A stretch of 64,000 nucleotides of DNA from Paenirhizobium cremeum (GCF_022884085.1 NZ_JAGGCS010000007.1:59458-123457); one strand, 5' to 3'; shown: positions 43,839 through 54,093, counted from the stretch's first letter. Notes: generated by a model not told the origin, from the sequence alone. Numbers and translations are program-made.

Positions 43839-44866
43839 GCGCTTTCCTTCAGCACGGCGTTCGGCGTGAACTTCTCGTAGTGGAAGTTCGCCGGCCTGAC
43901 GCCGGTCTCGTCGAAATGGCGCCGCACCGCATCGACCATCGGCGGCGGACCGCAGAGATAGACATCGAAACCGCCATTGGCCGGCATGTCCGCCGGCATG
44001 TGCTCGGTCACCCAGCCCTTGCGCGGATGCGAGGATGCTCGGTCGGCCACCACGGTCGCAAAGCTGAAATTCGGCAGGCGGGTCGCATAGCGTTCCAGTT
44101 CCTCGACGAGCACAAGGTCGAGATCGCGCGTGACGCCGTAGATCAGATGGACCTTCTGCTGCGAGCCGGCGCGGGCGAGCACTTCCAGCATCGACAGGAA
44201 CGGCGCAAGCCCGGTGCCGCCGGCCAGCATGAGAAGCGGCCGCTCGTCGTTGCGCAGATAGAAGCTGCCGAGAGGACCGGTGATATCGAGCCTGTCTCCG
44301 GTTCTTGCCCTTGCAAGCCAGCTGCTCATCACGCCGCCCGGGATCTTTTTTATGAGAAAGCCGATGCGCCGTTCGCCCGGCGCGCTGCTGAAGGAGTATG
44401 AGCGGGTCAGACCGCTGCCGGGGACGTCGATGTTGACATACTGGCCCGGCAGGAAGACGGGCGCCTGCGCCGCTGCGTCGACATCCAGTTCCAGCACGAT
44501 CGTGGCATCGTTGTGCGGCGTTATGCCCGCCACCGTGGCGGCAAACGACTGCTGGCCCGTCTTGCAGGCGAAGGACGTCGTCGGCACCGAAAGAACGCAA
44601 TCGCTCGACGGGACCATCTGGCAGGTCAGGACAAGGCCCTTCCCAGCCTCGTCCTCGCTCAGCGCATCCTCGATATAATCGCTGCCGAGATCGTAGGCGC
44701 CGCTTTCCGCCCGGCACTTGCAGGTGCCGCAGACCCCGTCGGAACAGTCCATCGGCAGATTGATCCTGTTGCGGAATGCGGCATCGAGCACCTTCTCCCC
44801 CGCCTTGCAATCGATGAAGCGGGTCACCCCGTCCTCGAAGTTCAATGCAATCTTGTAGCAGGCCAT
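43835..44866 (-). CDS. benC: Benzoate 1,2-dioxygenase electron transfer component
   Basis: 343 residues. The N-terminal plant-type [2Fe-2S] ferredoxin domain has cysteines C41, C46, C49 and C82, followed by FAD (TRSYSFSSAPGE) and NADH (MLAGGTGLAPFLSMLEVL) domains. It passes electrons from NADH to the BenAB oxygenase. Confidence 0.95.
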   Translation of the reverse strand: MACYKIALNFEDGVTRFIDCKAGEKVLDAAFRNRINLPMDCSDGVCGTCKCRAESGAYDLGSDYIEDALSEDEAGKGLVLTCQMVPSSDCVLSVPTTSFACKTGQQSFAATVAGITPHNDATIVLELDVDAAAQAPVFLPGQYVNIDVPGSGLTRSYSFSSAPGERRIGFLIKKIPGGVMSSWLARARTGDRLDITGPLGSFYLRNDERPLLMLAGGTGLAPFLSMLEVLARAGSQQKVHLIYGVTRDLDLVLVEELERYATRLPNFSFATVVADRASSHPRKGWVTEHMPADMPANGGFDVYLCGPPPMVDAVRRHFDETGVRPANFHYEKFTPNAVLKESA

Positions 44867-44907
44867 GGAACCCTCCTCATCAGTTCGTGAAAGCCCGGTG
44901 ACACAGG

Positions 44908-45396
44908 TCAGATGTGATAGACGTCGATGACCTGGCGGATGTAATCGTTCTTCAGGACGATCTTCTTGTTCGAGATCAGCAGACCGTCGCCGTCTTTGCG
45001 CAGCGTGACGAACATGGTGCCGAAGAAATGGTCGGTGACTTTGTAGCGATGGTTCAGCGTGTGGAAGTTGTAGCGCACGTCGACCTCGTCGCCCCGCATC
45101 TCCAGCACTTCCACATTCGTCACATTGTGGCTGGTGCGCGGCTCCGGCGTCGAGGCGCCGGAACGTTCGGTCTTGATGCGGAACACCCGGTCTTCCAATC
45201 CGTCGCGGTTCGGGTAGTAGATCAGGGAGATCTGCGACTGCGGGTCCTCGGTGATCCGGTCGTCGTCATCCCAGGCCGGCATCCAATAGGTGACGTCCGG
45301 AGCGTAGCAGGTCAGCCACGCATCCCATTCGCGGTCATCGAGAAGACGTGCCTCGCGATACAGGAAGGCACAAATGGCGTCTAAGGAAATGCTCAT
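44908..45396 (-). CDS. benB: Benzoate 1,2-dioxygenase small (beta) subunit
   Basis: 162 residues with the cystatin-like ring-hydroxylase beta fold ([18 protein letters not shown] at the start). It forms the structural subunit of the BenAB hexamer. It overlaps benA by 4 bases. Confidence 0.94.
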   Translation of the reverse strand: MSISLDAICAFLYREARLLDDREWDAWLTCYAPDVTYWMPAWDDDDRITEDPQSQISLIYYPNRDGLEDRVFRIKTERSGASTPEPRTSHNVTNVEVLEMRGDEVDVRYNFHTLNHRYKVTDHFFGTMFVTLRKDGDGLLISNKKIVLKNDYIRQVIDVYHI

Positions 45397-46751
45397 GCTT
45401 TCGCTCCCGTCTTCTCGGTGGCAAGCGCTTCGCGCATCACATTCGCCCAGTATTCGTGCTGGCGGACGAACAGCCCCTCGTCCTCGCTGCGCTCGCCGGA
45501 GAGCAGCGGGTTGAGGCCCATGCGCCTGGCGTTGTCATCGGGACCGTCGATCCAGAGCGGCGCACCACGCGACAGGTCGTTCCACAACGCCGCCGTACCG
45601 GCATAGCCTGCCTGGCAGGCGCGAAACTCCTCCAGATCGTCCGCCGTACCCATGCCGGACACGTTGAAGAAATCCTCGTACTGGCGGATGCGCAGGGTCC
45701 GGTCCGCCTCGCTTTCGCCCTTCGGCGCGAAGCAGAAGATGCTGATCTCGGTCTTGTCGACGCTGATCGGGCGGGTCACGCGGATCTGGGTGCTGAACTG
45801 GTCCATCAGGAACACGTTCGGGTAGATGCAGAGGTTACGGGTCTGGTTGACGATGAAATCCGCCTTGTTGTCTCCGACCCGCGCCCGGATTTCGTCCCGG
45901 TGGCGATAGACCGGCCGCACCTCGGGGTTCATCGTGTTGGTCCAGAGCAGGATATGGCCGTTCTCGAAGCCGTAGACACCCGCGACGGAGCGGCTCCAGC
46001 TGTTGGCGTCCACCGCCTTCGTGCCCTCCTCCTTGCGCCGGCCCATGGTGGCGGCATAGTTCCAGTGCACGGAGCTGACGTGGTAACCGTCGCAGCCGTT
46101 TTCCATCTGGAGCTTCCAGTTACCGTCATAGATGTAGGAGGAATTGCCCCTCAAGACCTCGAGCCCGTTCGGCGCCTGATCGACGATCTGGTCGATGATG
46201 ACCCTGGTCTCGCCGAGATATTCCGCAAGCGGCGCCACGTCTTCCTTGAGGCTGCCGAACAGGAAGCCGCGATAGCTTTCGAAGCGGGCGACGGGGGTCA
46301 GATCGTGCGAGCCGTTCTTGCCGAACTGCGGCGGATACTGCGTCGTCTTCTCGTCCTTGACCTTCAGAAGCTTGCCGGTGTTGGAAAAGGTCCAGCCGTG
46401 GAACGGACAGGTGAAGCTGCCCTTGTTGCCGTGCTTGCGCCGGCACAGCATCGCGCCGCGATGGGCGCAGGCGTTGATGACCGCATGCAGCTCGCCGTTC
46501 TTGTCGCGCGTGACGACCACCGGCTGCCGGCCGATATAGGTGGTGTAATAGTCGTTGTTTTCCGGAACCTGGCTTTCATGGGCCAGATAGACCCAGTTGC
46601 TCTCGAAGATGTGCTTCATCTCCAGTTCGAACAGGTCTTCGTCGGTGAAGATGTCGCGGCGGCAGCGGAATACGCCTGCCTCCTTGTCGTCCTGAACGGC
46701 GCTGGCAAGCAGCTGGTCGAGGTCCCGGGCCTTGTCGATGATTGCGGACAT
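45393..46751 (-). CDS. benA: Benzoate 1,2-dioxygenase large (alpha) subunit
   Basis: 452 residues from ATG 46751 behind GGGAG. Rieske ligands C95, H97, C115 and H118 (CAHRG, CPFHG); the mononuclear iron site follows in [14 protein letters not shown] with D221, H224 and H229. It dihydroxylates benzoate to the cis-diol acid. The complete set of ligands supports an active enzyme. Confidence 0.95.
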   Translation of the reverse strand: MSAIIDKARDLDQLLASAVQDDKEAGVFRCRRDIFTDEDLFELEMKHIFESNWVYLAHESQVPENNDYYTTYIGRQPVVVTRDKNGELHAVINACAHRGAMLCRRKHGNKGSFTCPFHGWTFSNTGKLLKVKDEKTTQYPPQFGKNGSHDLTPVARFESYRGFLFGSLKEDVAPLAEYLGETRVIIDQIVDQAPNGLEVLRGNSSYIYDGNWKLQMENGCDGYHVSSVHWNYAATMGRRKEEGTKAVDANSWSRSVAGVYGFENGHILLWTNTMNPEVRPVYRHRDEIRARVGDNKADFIVNQTRNLCIYPNVFLMDQFSTQIRVTRPISVDKTEISIFCFAPKGESEADRTLRIRQYEDFFNVSGMGTADDLEEFRACQAGYAGTAALWNDLSRGAPLWIDGPDDNARRMGLNPLLSGERSEDEGLFVRQHEYWANVMREALATEKTGAKA

Positions 46752-46958
46752 GAGCGTTCTCCCGCAGGGGCGCGCCGGTGGCGCGGCCCTTGCCACAATG
46801 TCGGTGATAACGTTGGGTTGGCGGCGGCCACTTCGGGCCGCCGGTCTTGCCGCCGGCCAAGGCATGTCTCGCAGAAGTGTGTATCGGTTCTGCGGTTGCG
46901 GCATGCCAAAGACCGGACTTGAAGCTTAAGACGCGAACCCGAAGGATCGCGACACGCT

Positions 46959-47897
46959 TCAGGCAGCGGCGCGCTGGCGCTGTTCGTTGACCTGGTTGTC
47001 GACGCCATCGACAAGCGCGGTCAGGCGGATATCGAACACGATCTCGGCGAAGGGGCCGTTCAACCCATTGGCGTGGATGCTCGCCTCGTCCGTCCGTTCG
47101 ATGACCGAGGGCACCAGACCGTCGCGAGTCGCATAGGCAAAATCGTCGTTAATCAACGGATCGCCTTCGATGTTGATCTGCGTCGTCAGCTTACGGTGAC
47201 CGTCGGCGCTGATGAAAAAGTGGATATGGGCCGGACGCTGGCCGTGGCGGCCAAGGGCCGACAGCAGTTTCTCGGTCGGGCTGCCCGGCGGCACGCCGTA
47301 GCCATGCGGCACGATGCTCTGAAACTTGTAACAGCCCTTGTCGTCGGCGATGATCGTGCGGCGCATGTTGAACGGCGCCTGCTTGCCGGTCGGATCGAAA
47401 TGCGAATAGAAACCGCGCGTGTCGCAGTGCCAGACCTCGACCTTCGCCCCCGGCAGCGGCTTTCCATCGGAGCCGTAGACCGTACCGTGCATGATGAGCG
47501 TGTGGCCGTTCTCGTCGGTCCCGTCGTCGAGGCGGGCGAAGCCCTTGGACACCGGGGCGCCGGCCACGTAGAGCGGGCCTTCGATGGTGCGCGGCGTGGG
47601 GTTCTCGATCCCGAGCGCCGCGTCGATGGCGTCGAGACGCTCGTCGAGGAAGTGATCGAGGCCGAGGCCGGGCGAGATCAGGCCGGCCTGTCCGGCGGCG
47701 CCGAGTTCGTTGAGCCAGGCGATGCCGGTCCAGTATTCATCAGGCGTGACGTTCAGGTCGTCGATCGCCTTGAAAAGATCCGACATGATCCGGTGCACGA
47801 TCTCCTTCATGCGCGGATTGCCGCCAGTATTGTCGAGACCGCTCAGGACCTTCAGAAATGCCTGAATATCCGGCCTGTCGAAAATCTTAACGTTCAT
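46959..47897 (-). CDS. catA: Catechol 1,2-dioxygenase
   Basis: 312 residues, an intradiol dioxygenase. The iron ligands Y164, Y200, H224 and H226 are all present at positions I remember for the Acinetobacter enzyme. It opens catechol to cis,cis-muconate. It is 74 bases downstream of catC and 207 bases upstream of benA. Confidence 0.95.
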   Translation of the reverse strand: MNVKIFDRPDIQAFLKVLSGLDNTGGNPRMKEIVHRIMSDLFKAIDDLNVTPDEYWTGIAWLNELGAAGQAGLISPGLGLDHFLDERLDAIDAALGIENPTPRTIEGPLYVAGAPVSKGFARLDDGTDENGHTLIMHGTVYGSDGKPLPGAKVEVWHCDTRGFYSHFDPTGKQAPFNMRRTIIADDKGCYKFQSIVPHGYGVPPGSPTEKLLSALGRHGQRPAHIHFFISADGHRKLTTQINIEGDPLINDDFAYATRDGLVPSVIERTDEASIHANGLNGPFAEIVFDIRLTALVDGVDNQVNEQRQRAAA

Positions 47898-47971
47898 GGT
47901 CACTCCTCCTCTTGGATAGCTTGGTAAATCAGGCGGGCCCGTCCTCCCGGGCCCCTCCGCCGGCGGCGGCG

Positions 47972-48262
47972 TCAGGTGTCGTCGCCGCGGATCGAGGACG
48001 GATGCCGCAGCAGCGGCGCGACCTCGATATGCATGAACTTGAACAATGGCAGGCCCGAGAGGATCTCGTGCAGCTCCGTATTGTCCTTCACGTCGAAAAC
48101 ACTGAAGTTCGCGTATTCGCCGGCAATGCGCCAGATGTGCCGCCACTTGCCGCTGCGCTGCAGTTCCTGCGAATAGGCCTTTTCCCGGGCGATAATCTCC
48201 ACCGCCTCTTCCTGGGGCAGATCGTGGGGCAGGCGAACGTCCATCCGAACATGAAACAGCAT
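47972..48262 (-). CDS. catC: Muconolactone isomerase
   Basis: 96 residues, the normal size, starting MLFHVRMDVRLP and containing a compact ferredoxin-like fold. It isomerises muconolactone to beta-ketoadipate enol-lactone, substrate of PcaD. It starts 4 bases after the catB stop. Confidence 0.94.
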   Translation of the reverse strand: MLFHVRMDVRLPHDLPQEEAVEIIAREKAYSQELQRSGKWRHIWRIAGEYANFSVFDVKDNTELHEILSGLPLFKFMHIEVAPLLRHPSSIRGDDT

Positions 48263-48266
48263 GATC

Positions 48267-49418
48267 TCACCCCACCACACGCAGGGTCGAGGCGTGCTTG
48301 CCGCCCCTGCGGAAACGATCGACGGCTTCTTCCGCAAGGGCCACGCCGAGCCCCGGCCCTTTCGGCAATTGCAGCTCGAAATTCTCGAAGCGCAACGGCT
48401 CCTCAAGCAGTTCCTCGGTGAGAAGCAGGGGGCCGAAGAACTCGGTGCCCCATTCCAGTTCCCTGACCGTCGCCATCAACTGAGATGCTGCGATGGTGCC
48501 GATCGGCCCCTCCAGCATGGTGCCGCCGTAAATCCCGATGCCCGCGGCTTCGGCGATGGCGATCACCCGTGCGGCGGCAAACAATCCTCCAGCCTGCTCG
48601 ATCTTGATCGAGAACACATCGGCCGCCCGCGCGCTCGCGGCCTCAAGGGCGCTTTCAGGCCCGACCAGAGCCTCGTCGGCCATGATGGCAACCGGAGACG
48701 TCCGCCGCAGCCGCGCGAGCGACGAAATCCCCTCCACCGGCTGTTCGACCAGCACGCAGCCGGCATCGGCCAAAGCCGCAATCGCGCCGCGCGCCTCCCG
48801 CTCCCGCCACGCCATGTTGACATCCACCCGGATGGAGGCCAGGTCCGGCAGCGCCTTGCGGATCGCGCCCACGTGGCGAATGTCCTCTTCAATCGACTTC
48901 ACGCCGATCTTCAGCTTGAAATCCTTGTGTCGCCGCTGATCGAGCATGGCCTGCGCCTCGTCGATATCCCTGGCCGTATCGCCGGAGGCGAGGGTCCAGG
49001 CAATCGGCAGGCTGTCGCGGCGGCGGCCTCCGAGAAGCTCCGACATCGGCAGCCCCAGACGGCGCGCATGGCAATCGAGCAGGGCAGCCTCGACGGCGCA
49101 TTTGGCGAAGTGATTGCCCTTCACCGCCTTGGCGACAAGGTCCATGGCGGACTGGACGCGGGTCGCGTCGCGACCGATAAGCAGCGGCGCGATATATTCG
49201 TCGATCGTCAGCTTTATGCCTTCCGGGCTTTCCGGCCCATAGGCGAGACCGCCGATGGTCGTTCCCTCCCCCAGCCCCTCGAAACCGTCGGAGCAGCGGA
49301 TGCGGACGATGGTCATGCTCTGCCGGTTCATGGTCACCATCGAGAGCCGATGGGGCCGAATGGTGGGCAGATCGAGTATAATCGTTTCGATCGCACTGAT
49401 GCGGATTTCGATAGACAC
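48267..49418 (-). CDS. catB: Muconate cycloisomerase
   Basis: 383 residues from GTG 49418, chosen because GGGAGAAGG lies just upstream; a TTG at 49457 would give 396. Enolase-superfamily barrel with catalytic lysine in FKLKIGVK and metal-ligand segment VDVNMAW. It lactonises cis,cis-muconate to muconolactone. It is the first gene of the minus-strand operon and faces catR. Confidence 0.94.
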   Translation of the reverse strand: MSIEIRISAIETIILDLPTIRPHRLSMVTMNRQSMTIVRIRCSDGFEGLGEGTTIGGLAYGPESPEGIKLTIDEYIAPLLIGRDATRVQSAMDLVAKAVKGNHFAKCAVEAALLDCHARRLGLPMSELLGGRRRDSLPIAWTLASGDTARDIDEAQAMLDQRRHKDFKLKIGVKSIEEDIRHVGAIRKALPDLASIRVDVNMAWREREARGAIAALADAGCVLVEQPVEGISSLARLRRTSPVAIMADEALVGPESALEAASARAADVFSIKIEQAGGLFAAARVIAIAEAAGIGIYGGTMLEGPIGTIAASQLMATVRELEWGTEFFGPLLLTEELLEEPLRFENFELQLPKGPGLGVALAEEAVDRFRRGGKHASTLRVVG

Positions 49419-49493
49419 CGAGCCTTCTCCCTTGATTACAAGGAAACTAGCGTCCAATTTGAAATCGGTCCAAAACTATAAAGGTTGGATTTT

Positions 49494-49508
49494 ATACCTG
49501 AAAGGTAT
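49494..49508. promoter_or_regulatory. CatR/BenM-type LysR operator
   Basis: ATACCTGAAAGGTAT contains ATAC-N7-GTAT, the site recognised by CatM/BenM-class regulators, and is also a 5-5-5 dyad. It ends at the ATG at 49507, four bases before the chosen catR start, and is about 75 bases upstream of catB. Confidence 0.7.
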
Positions 49509-49512
49509 GACG

Positions 49513-50445
49513 ATGGAGCTAAGGCAGCTGCGCTATTTCCTCGCCGTGGCGCGTGAACGGAACTTCTCGCGCGCCGCGGAAGTCCTGCATATCGCCCAGC
49601 CGCCCCTCAGCCGGCAGATCCAGCAACTGGAAGAGGAACTGGGCGTCCTGCTGATCGACCGGTCGAGCCGTCCTCTCGACCTGACGGAGGCCGGACGTTT
49701 CTTCTATGAACAGGCCGGCCAGATCCTCGCCCGGACCGAACACATGCGCGAACAGACCCGCAAGATCGGCATGTCGAAACGGGAGCGCTACGTCATCGGC
49801 TGCGTCGGCTCCACCCTTTACGGCGGTATCCCGGATCTCGTCCGCCGCATGCGCCGGCGCTGGCCGGACCTCGACATCGAAATCCGGGAACTGATGTCGA
49901 CCGAGCAGATCACCGCCCTCAAGGAGCGGCGGATCGATGTCGGCTTCGGCAGGGTTCGCTTCAACGACAGGGAAATCGAGAGATTGACGTTGCGCGAGGA
50001 GCGGCTGGTCGTCGCTTTCCCCAAGGGCCATCCGAAATCGCTGTCCTCCGAGCCGATCGCGCTTGCCGAACTCGAGGGAGAACCCCTCATCGTCTACCCG
50101 TCGACGCCGCGCCCCAGCTTCGCCGACGAGATCCTCAACATGCTGACCGAGCAGGGGATTTCCCCCGGCAATGTGGAAGAGGTCAGGGAAATACAGACGG
50201 CGCTCGGCATCGTGGCAGCCGGGGTGAGTTCGTGCATCATTCCCGCGGCATCGCAAAGGCAACGGCCCGACGACGTCTGTTACCGGATGATAAAGGACGA
50301 GAAGGCGACGTCGCCGATCATCATGAGTTTCCGGCGCGACGATGCGAAAGGCAGGATCGAGGAGATCAAGCAGCTCATTCGTGAAATGTACGCCGACAAC
50401 CCGCCCTGGCTGCAGCTTTCAAATGTGCAGCTCGACGGCGGCTGA
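49513..50445 (+). CDS. catR: LysR-family regulator of the catechol operon
   Basis: 310 residues from ATG 49513; AAAGG 8 bases upstream favours it over the ATG at 49507. HTH at about residues 18-38 (SRAAEVLHIAQPPLSRQIQQ), followed by an inducer domain, as in BenM/CatM, which sense muconate. Divergent from catB with an ATAC-N7-GTAT site in the gap. Confidence 0.88.
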   Translation: MELRQLRYFLAVARERNFSRAAEVLHIAQPPLSRQIQQLEEELGVLLIDRSSRPLDLTEAGRFFYEQAGQILARTEHMREQTRKIGMSKRERYVIGCVGSTLYGGIPDLVRRMRRRWPDLDIEIRELMSTEQITALKERRIDVGFGRVRFNDREIERLTLREERLVVAFPKGHPKSLSSEPIALAELEGEPLIVYPSTPRPSFADEILNMLTEQGISPGNVEEVREIQTALGIVAAGVSSCIIPAASQRQRPDDVCYRMIKDEKATSPIIMSFRRDDAKGRIEEIKQLIREMYADNPPWLQLSNVQLDGG

Positions 50446-50553
50446 GCTCTCCGTCCGCGTTGAGGGCCGCGCCGACGATGAGGCGTTTGCGGCATCCTGT
50501 GGACGCCAGAACGGCCGCATCGCTCCGTTTTGGCGTTTCGGGCCGGCTCTGTT

Positions 50554-51983
50554 ATGAATGGTTCGACGTTGAACGAGGGGGGACGCGACGCGGTGAGGAT
50601 CGAACCGGGACGGAGAGTTTTGGCCAGCCAGAGGGATCCGGAATTCGGCCCGTGGCTCGCGCAGGCCTCGATCCTGATCGTCGACGACGAACCCGGCATG
50701 CGCAATTTTCTCGTGCGCACGCTGGAGCCGCGATGCAAGCTGATCGAGGAGGCTGCCAATACCGAGGAAGCCTCCCGCAAGCTCGACCAGAACCATTTCG
50801 ACGTCGTCATCCTCGACAATATCATGCCCGGCAAGAACGGCGTCGACTGGCTGAACGAGCAGCGCGGCATCGGCTTTTCGCCGATGCGATCCTGATGACG
50901 GCCTATGCCGACCTCGAAACCGCGATACGCGCCCTGCGCGCCGGCGCCGTCGACTTCGTGCTGAAACCCTTCCGGTCCAACCAGATCCTGAATGCGGTTG
51001 CCCGCTGCCTCGACCGCATGCGCCTGCAGCGGGAGAATTTCGTGCTGCGTTACGAGCTGAAGGCCTCCGCCGACCATATCCTGCTGCGGGACAAGCTCAT
51101 CGGCGGCTCGGCCGCCGTGCAGCATGTGCGAGAGGCCATCGCGCGCGTTGCGCCGCTGCCGACGACCGTCCTGCTGACGGGCGAGTCCGGCACCGGCAAG
51201 GAGGTGGCGGCGCGCTCGCTGCATGCGCTTTCCGACCGGGCCGCGAAACCGTTCGTGCCGGTGAACTGCGCGGCCATTCCGCCCGATGTGATCGAGTCCG
51301 AACTGTTTGGCCATATCCGCGGCGCCTTCACCGGCGCCGAAAGCCGGCGTGACGGTCTCTTCCTGCATGCGCAGGGCGGCACGCTGTTTCTCGACGAGAT
51401 CGGCGAAATGCCCCTGCCGATCCAGTCCAAGCTGTTGCGGGTGATCGAGGACCGGCGTGTCAGGCCGGTTGGCGCCGAACGCGAAGTGCCGATCGATCTG
51501 CGCTTCGTCTTCGCCACCAATGCCAATCTGGAAAAGCTGGTGCAGCAGGGGGCGTTCCGCGCCGATCTCTACTATCGCATCAATGTCATGCAGCTGCCGC
51601 TGCCTCCGCTGCGCGAGCGCGCGGACGATGTGCTGGAACTTGCCGAACTCTTCATGCGCAAGCTCTCGCAGCAACTCGGAATGCCGCCGGTGCCGATCGA
51701 CGCGACGGTGAAGGCGGCGCTGAAGGCCTATGGCTGGCCGGGCAATGTGCGCGAACTGCGCAATCTCATCGAGCGCACGCTGATCCTCGGCAGCTTCCCC
51801 AAGGATTTCCACGGACCCGTTTCGCCACGCGCCGAGGCGGCGCAGGATACGCTGGAAGCCGTCGAGCGGCGGCACATCCTTTCGGTGCTCGCCGAAACGG
51901 GCGGCGACCGGGACGCGGCAGCCCGCCTGCTCGGGATTTCACGAAAGACCATCGATCGCAAGCTTGTGGCCTGGAATGGCTGA
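50554..51983 (+). pseudogene. NtrC-family sigma-54 response regulator with a frameshift
   Basis: Receiver domain (phosphoacceptor in VVILDNIMPGKNG), AAA+ domain with GESGTGKE Walker A, the sigma-54 contact GAFTGA, and a Fis-type HTH at the end (DAAARLLGISRKTIDRK). The reading frame breaks at a T4 run at 50875-50878: the receiver frame ends at a TGA at 50893-50895 while the rest continues in another frame, as if one T of TTTTT were lost. ATG 50554 lacks a ribosome site; GTG 50593 behind GAGGGGGG is an alternative start. Either a true inactivating mutation, phase-variable slippage or a sequencing error. Confidence 0.85.
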
Positions 51984-54000
51984 GCACGCATCCGACAAGG
52001 TCGCCAGCCGGGGCGTTTCCATCCGCGTCCGGCTTCTCGCCATCGCCCTTCTGCCGACACTGGTCATTCTGCCGCTGCTGCTCGTGGCCACCATGGCGCG
52101 CTGGGAAGGCAAGTTCGACGCCCTGCTGATCTCGAAGGTGAACGGCGACCTCACCATCGCCCACCAGTATCTCCTGCGCATCCTTGAAAACACAGGCGAG
52201 CATCTGAACGCGCTTTCGGAATCGGTTGCCCTTCGCGACGCCGCATCCTCCTCCCGCGAGACGGGCTCGCTCGCGAACTATCTACGCGAAAGCCGCGAAA
52301 GGCTGAAGCTGGATTTCCTTTTTCTCGTGGAGCCGGATGGCCGCATCATCGGTTCCGTCGATACCCCCTCCTCGACTGCGATCCGCACCGACTGGCCGGT
52401 GATGGCCTCGGCCTTCGCCGGCAGGCCGAGCACGGCGATCGATATTCTTTCACACGAGGAGCTTGCGGCGATCTCGCCTGCGCTGGCGAAGAGGGCCAGT
52501 CTCGATCTCGTGCCGACACCCAACGCCGTCCCGACGGACCGCACCGCGGAAACGCGGGGCATGGTGGTGCATTCCGCAAGCCCGGTAAACGTGCCGGGCC
52601 TGGAAGGCGCGGCCATTGTCGGCGGTATCCTGCTGAACCAGAATCTCGAATTCATCGACACGATCAACGATCTGGTCTACCGCAAGGCGAGCCTGCCGGA
52701 AGGCAGCCAGGGCACGGCCACGCTGTTCCTGGACGACGTTCGCATCAGCACCAATGTGCGCCTGTTCGAAGATAAACGCGCGCTCGGGACGCGCGTTTCC
52801 GCCGCCGTTCGTTCCGCGGTCCTCGATGAGGGGCGGGTCTGGCTCGACAGCGCATTCGTGGTGAACGACTGGTACGTCTCGGCCTACGAGCCGGTGAGGG
52901 ACAGTTTCGGCAATCGTGTCGGGATGCTCTATGTCGGCTTCCTCGAAGCGCCGTTCTCGCGCGCCAAGATGGAAACCATCATCGGCATCGCCATCGCCTT
53001 TCTGCTGGTCACGGCAGCAAGCGTGCCGATATTCCTTCGCTGGGCCCGTTCGATTTTCAAACCGCTGGAGCGCATGACCGGCACCATCGCCGCCGTGGAG
53101 TCCGGCGATCTCGGCGCACGCACCCGACTTGAAAACCCGCGCGACGAGATCGGCGTCGTATCGGCCCATCTCGACCATCTGCTCGATCAGCTCCAGGACC
53201 GGGATCGCGAGTTGCGGGCCTGGAACGACGAACTCAACGATCGCGTCGCCGAGCGCACGCGGGAGCTGGAACTCGCCAACCAGCAGCTCGAGGCGACCAC
53301 CAAACAGCTCATCATGTCGGAGAAGCTTGCGGCAATCGGGGAAATCACCGCCGGGGTGGCGCATGAAATGAACAACCCGATTGCGGTGATGCAGGGCAAT
53401 CTCGAAGTCGTTCGCAGCGTGCTGGACGACCGGGCGACGGAAGTCGCAACCGAACTTCGGCTGATCGACGAACAGATCCACCGCATGACGTTGATCGTCA
53501 ACAAGCTGCTGCAATTCGCGAGGCCGGAGGAATATGCCGGCTTCCTGGAACGCCACGCCGCCGCCGAAGTCATCTCCGATTGCCTGCCGCTCGTCCAGTA
53601 TCTGCTCAACAAGGCGGATATCCGGGTCGAGCGCGAGGACACCGCGACACGGCTCCTCTTGATGAACCGAACGGAGCTGCAGCAGGTGCTCGTCAACCTC
53701 ATCGTCAACGCGATCCATGCGATGCCGAACGGCGGCACTCTGCGCCTCGCCAGCCGCGATGAGCAGCGCGACAGCAGGCCCGGCGTGACGATCGAGGTTT
53801 CCGACACGGGCATCGGCATGGCGCCCGATCTCATAGAACGCATCTTCGACCCGTTCTTCACGACGAAACGCAGCGAGGGAACGGGCCTCGGCCTGTCGAT
53901 CAGCCAGACGCTGATCGACCGCCAGGGCGGCGCATTGTCCGTCGAAAGCACCGTCGGCGCGGGAACGACCTTCTTACTCTGGCTGCCCGAAGCGGACTGA
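51976..54000 (+). CDS. Sensor histidine kinase with Cache and HAMP domains
   Basis: 674 residues from ATG 51976, overlapping the regulator gene by 8 bases. Membrane helix at about 19-42, a periplasmic Cache-like domain (about 43-330), second helix near 340-360, HAMP (about 360-415), coiled coil, HisKA with MSEKLAAIGEITAGVAHEMN and catalytic ATPase with DTGIGMAPDLIERIFDPFFT and GTGLGLSISQ. It should phosphorylate the adjoining sigma-54 activator in response to an extracytoplasmic small molecule. Confidence 0.92.
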   Translation: MAEHASDKVASRGVSIRVRLLAIALLPTLVILPLLLVATMARWEGKFDALLISKVNGDLTIAHQYLLRILENTGEHLNALSESVALRDAASSSRETGSLANYLRESRERLKLDFLFLVEPDGRIIGSVDTPSSTAIRTDWPVMASAFAGRPSTAIDILSHEELAAISPALAKRASLDLVPTPNAVPTDRTAETRGMVVHSASPVNVPGLEGAAIVGGILLNQNLEFIDTINDLVYRKASLPEGSQGTATLFLDDVRISTNVRLFEDKRALGTRVSAAVRSAVLDEGRVWLDSAFVVNDWYVSAYEPVRDSFGNRVGMLYVGFLEAPFSRAKMETIIGIAIAFLLVTAASVPIFLRWARSIFKPLERMTGTIAAVESGDLGARTRLENPRDEIGVVSAHLDHLLDQLQDRDRELRAWNDELNDRVAERTRELELANQQLEATTKQLIMSEKLAAIGEITAGVAHEMNNPIAVMQGNLEVVRSVLDDRATEVATELRLIDEQIHRMTLIVNKLLQFARPEEYAGFLERHAAAEVISDCLPLVQYLLNKADIRVEREDTATRLLLMNRTELQQVLVNLIVNAIHAMPNGGTLRLASRDEQRDSRPGVTIEVSDTGIGMAPDLIERIFDPFFTTKRSEGTGLGLSISQTLIDRQGGALSVESTVGAGTTFLLWLPEAD

Positions 54001-54001
54001 T

Positions 54002-54039
54002 TGTCCGGACATTTTGTCCAGGCGAAGGACATTTTGTCC
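54002..54039. promoter_or_regulatory. Upstream activator sites of sigma-54 promoter
   Basis: Repeated half-sites: TGTCC-GGACA-TTT-TGTCC-AGGCGAA-GGACA-TTT-TGTCC. The two GGACATTTTGTCC dyads at 54007-54019 and 54027-54039 are 20 bases apart, about two helical turns, 55-90 bases upstream of the -24 element. This is the geometry of enhancer sites for a dimeric NtrC-type activator. Confidence 0.8.
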
Positions 54040-54093
54040 CCGAAAAACGACCCGCCCTACCCTTAACTCCTTGATAACGAAGGAATCGCCGGC

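Noticed and set aside
46752..46958. A second CatR-type operator before benA
   Set aside because: No ATAC-N7-GTAT sequence was found in the gap, so I did not annotate a separate ben promoter.
50860..50900. Programmed frameshifting in the response regulator
   Set aside because: A T4 run alone gives no slippery heptamer with downstream structure; a lost T or a sequencing error is simpler.
54007..54039. Tandem repeat as a possible CRISPR
   Set aside because: Only two 13-base palindromic units with a 7-base gap; they fit activator sites, not repeats and spacers.
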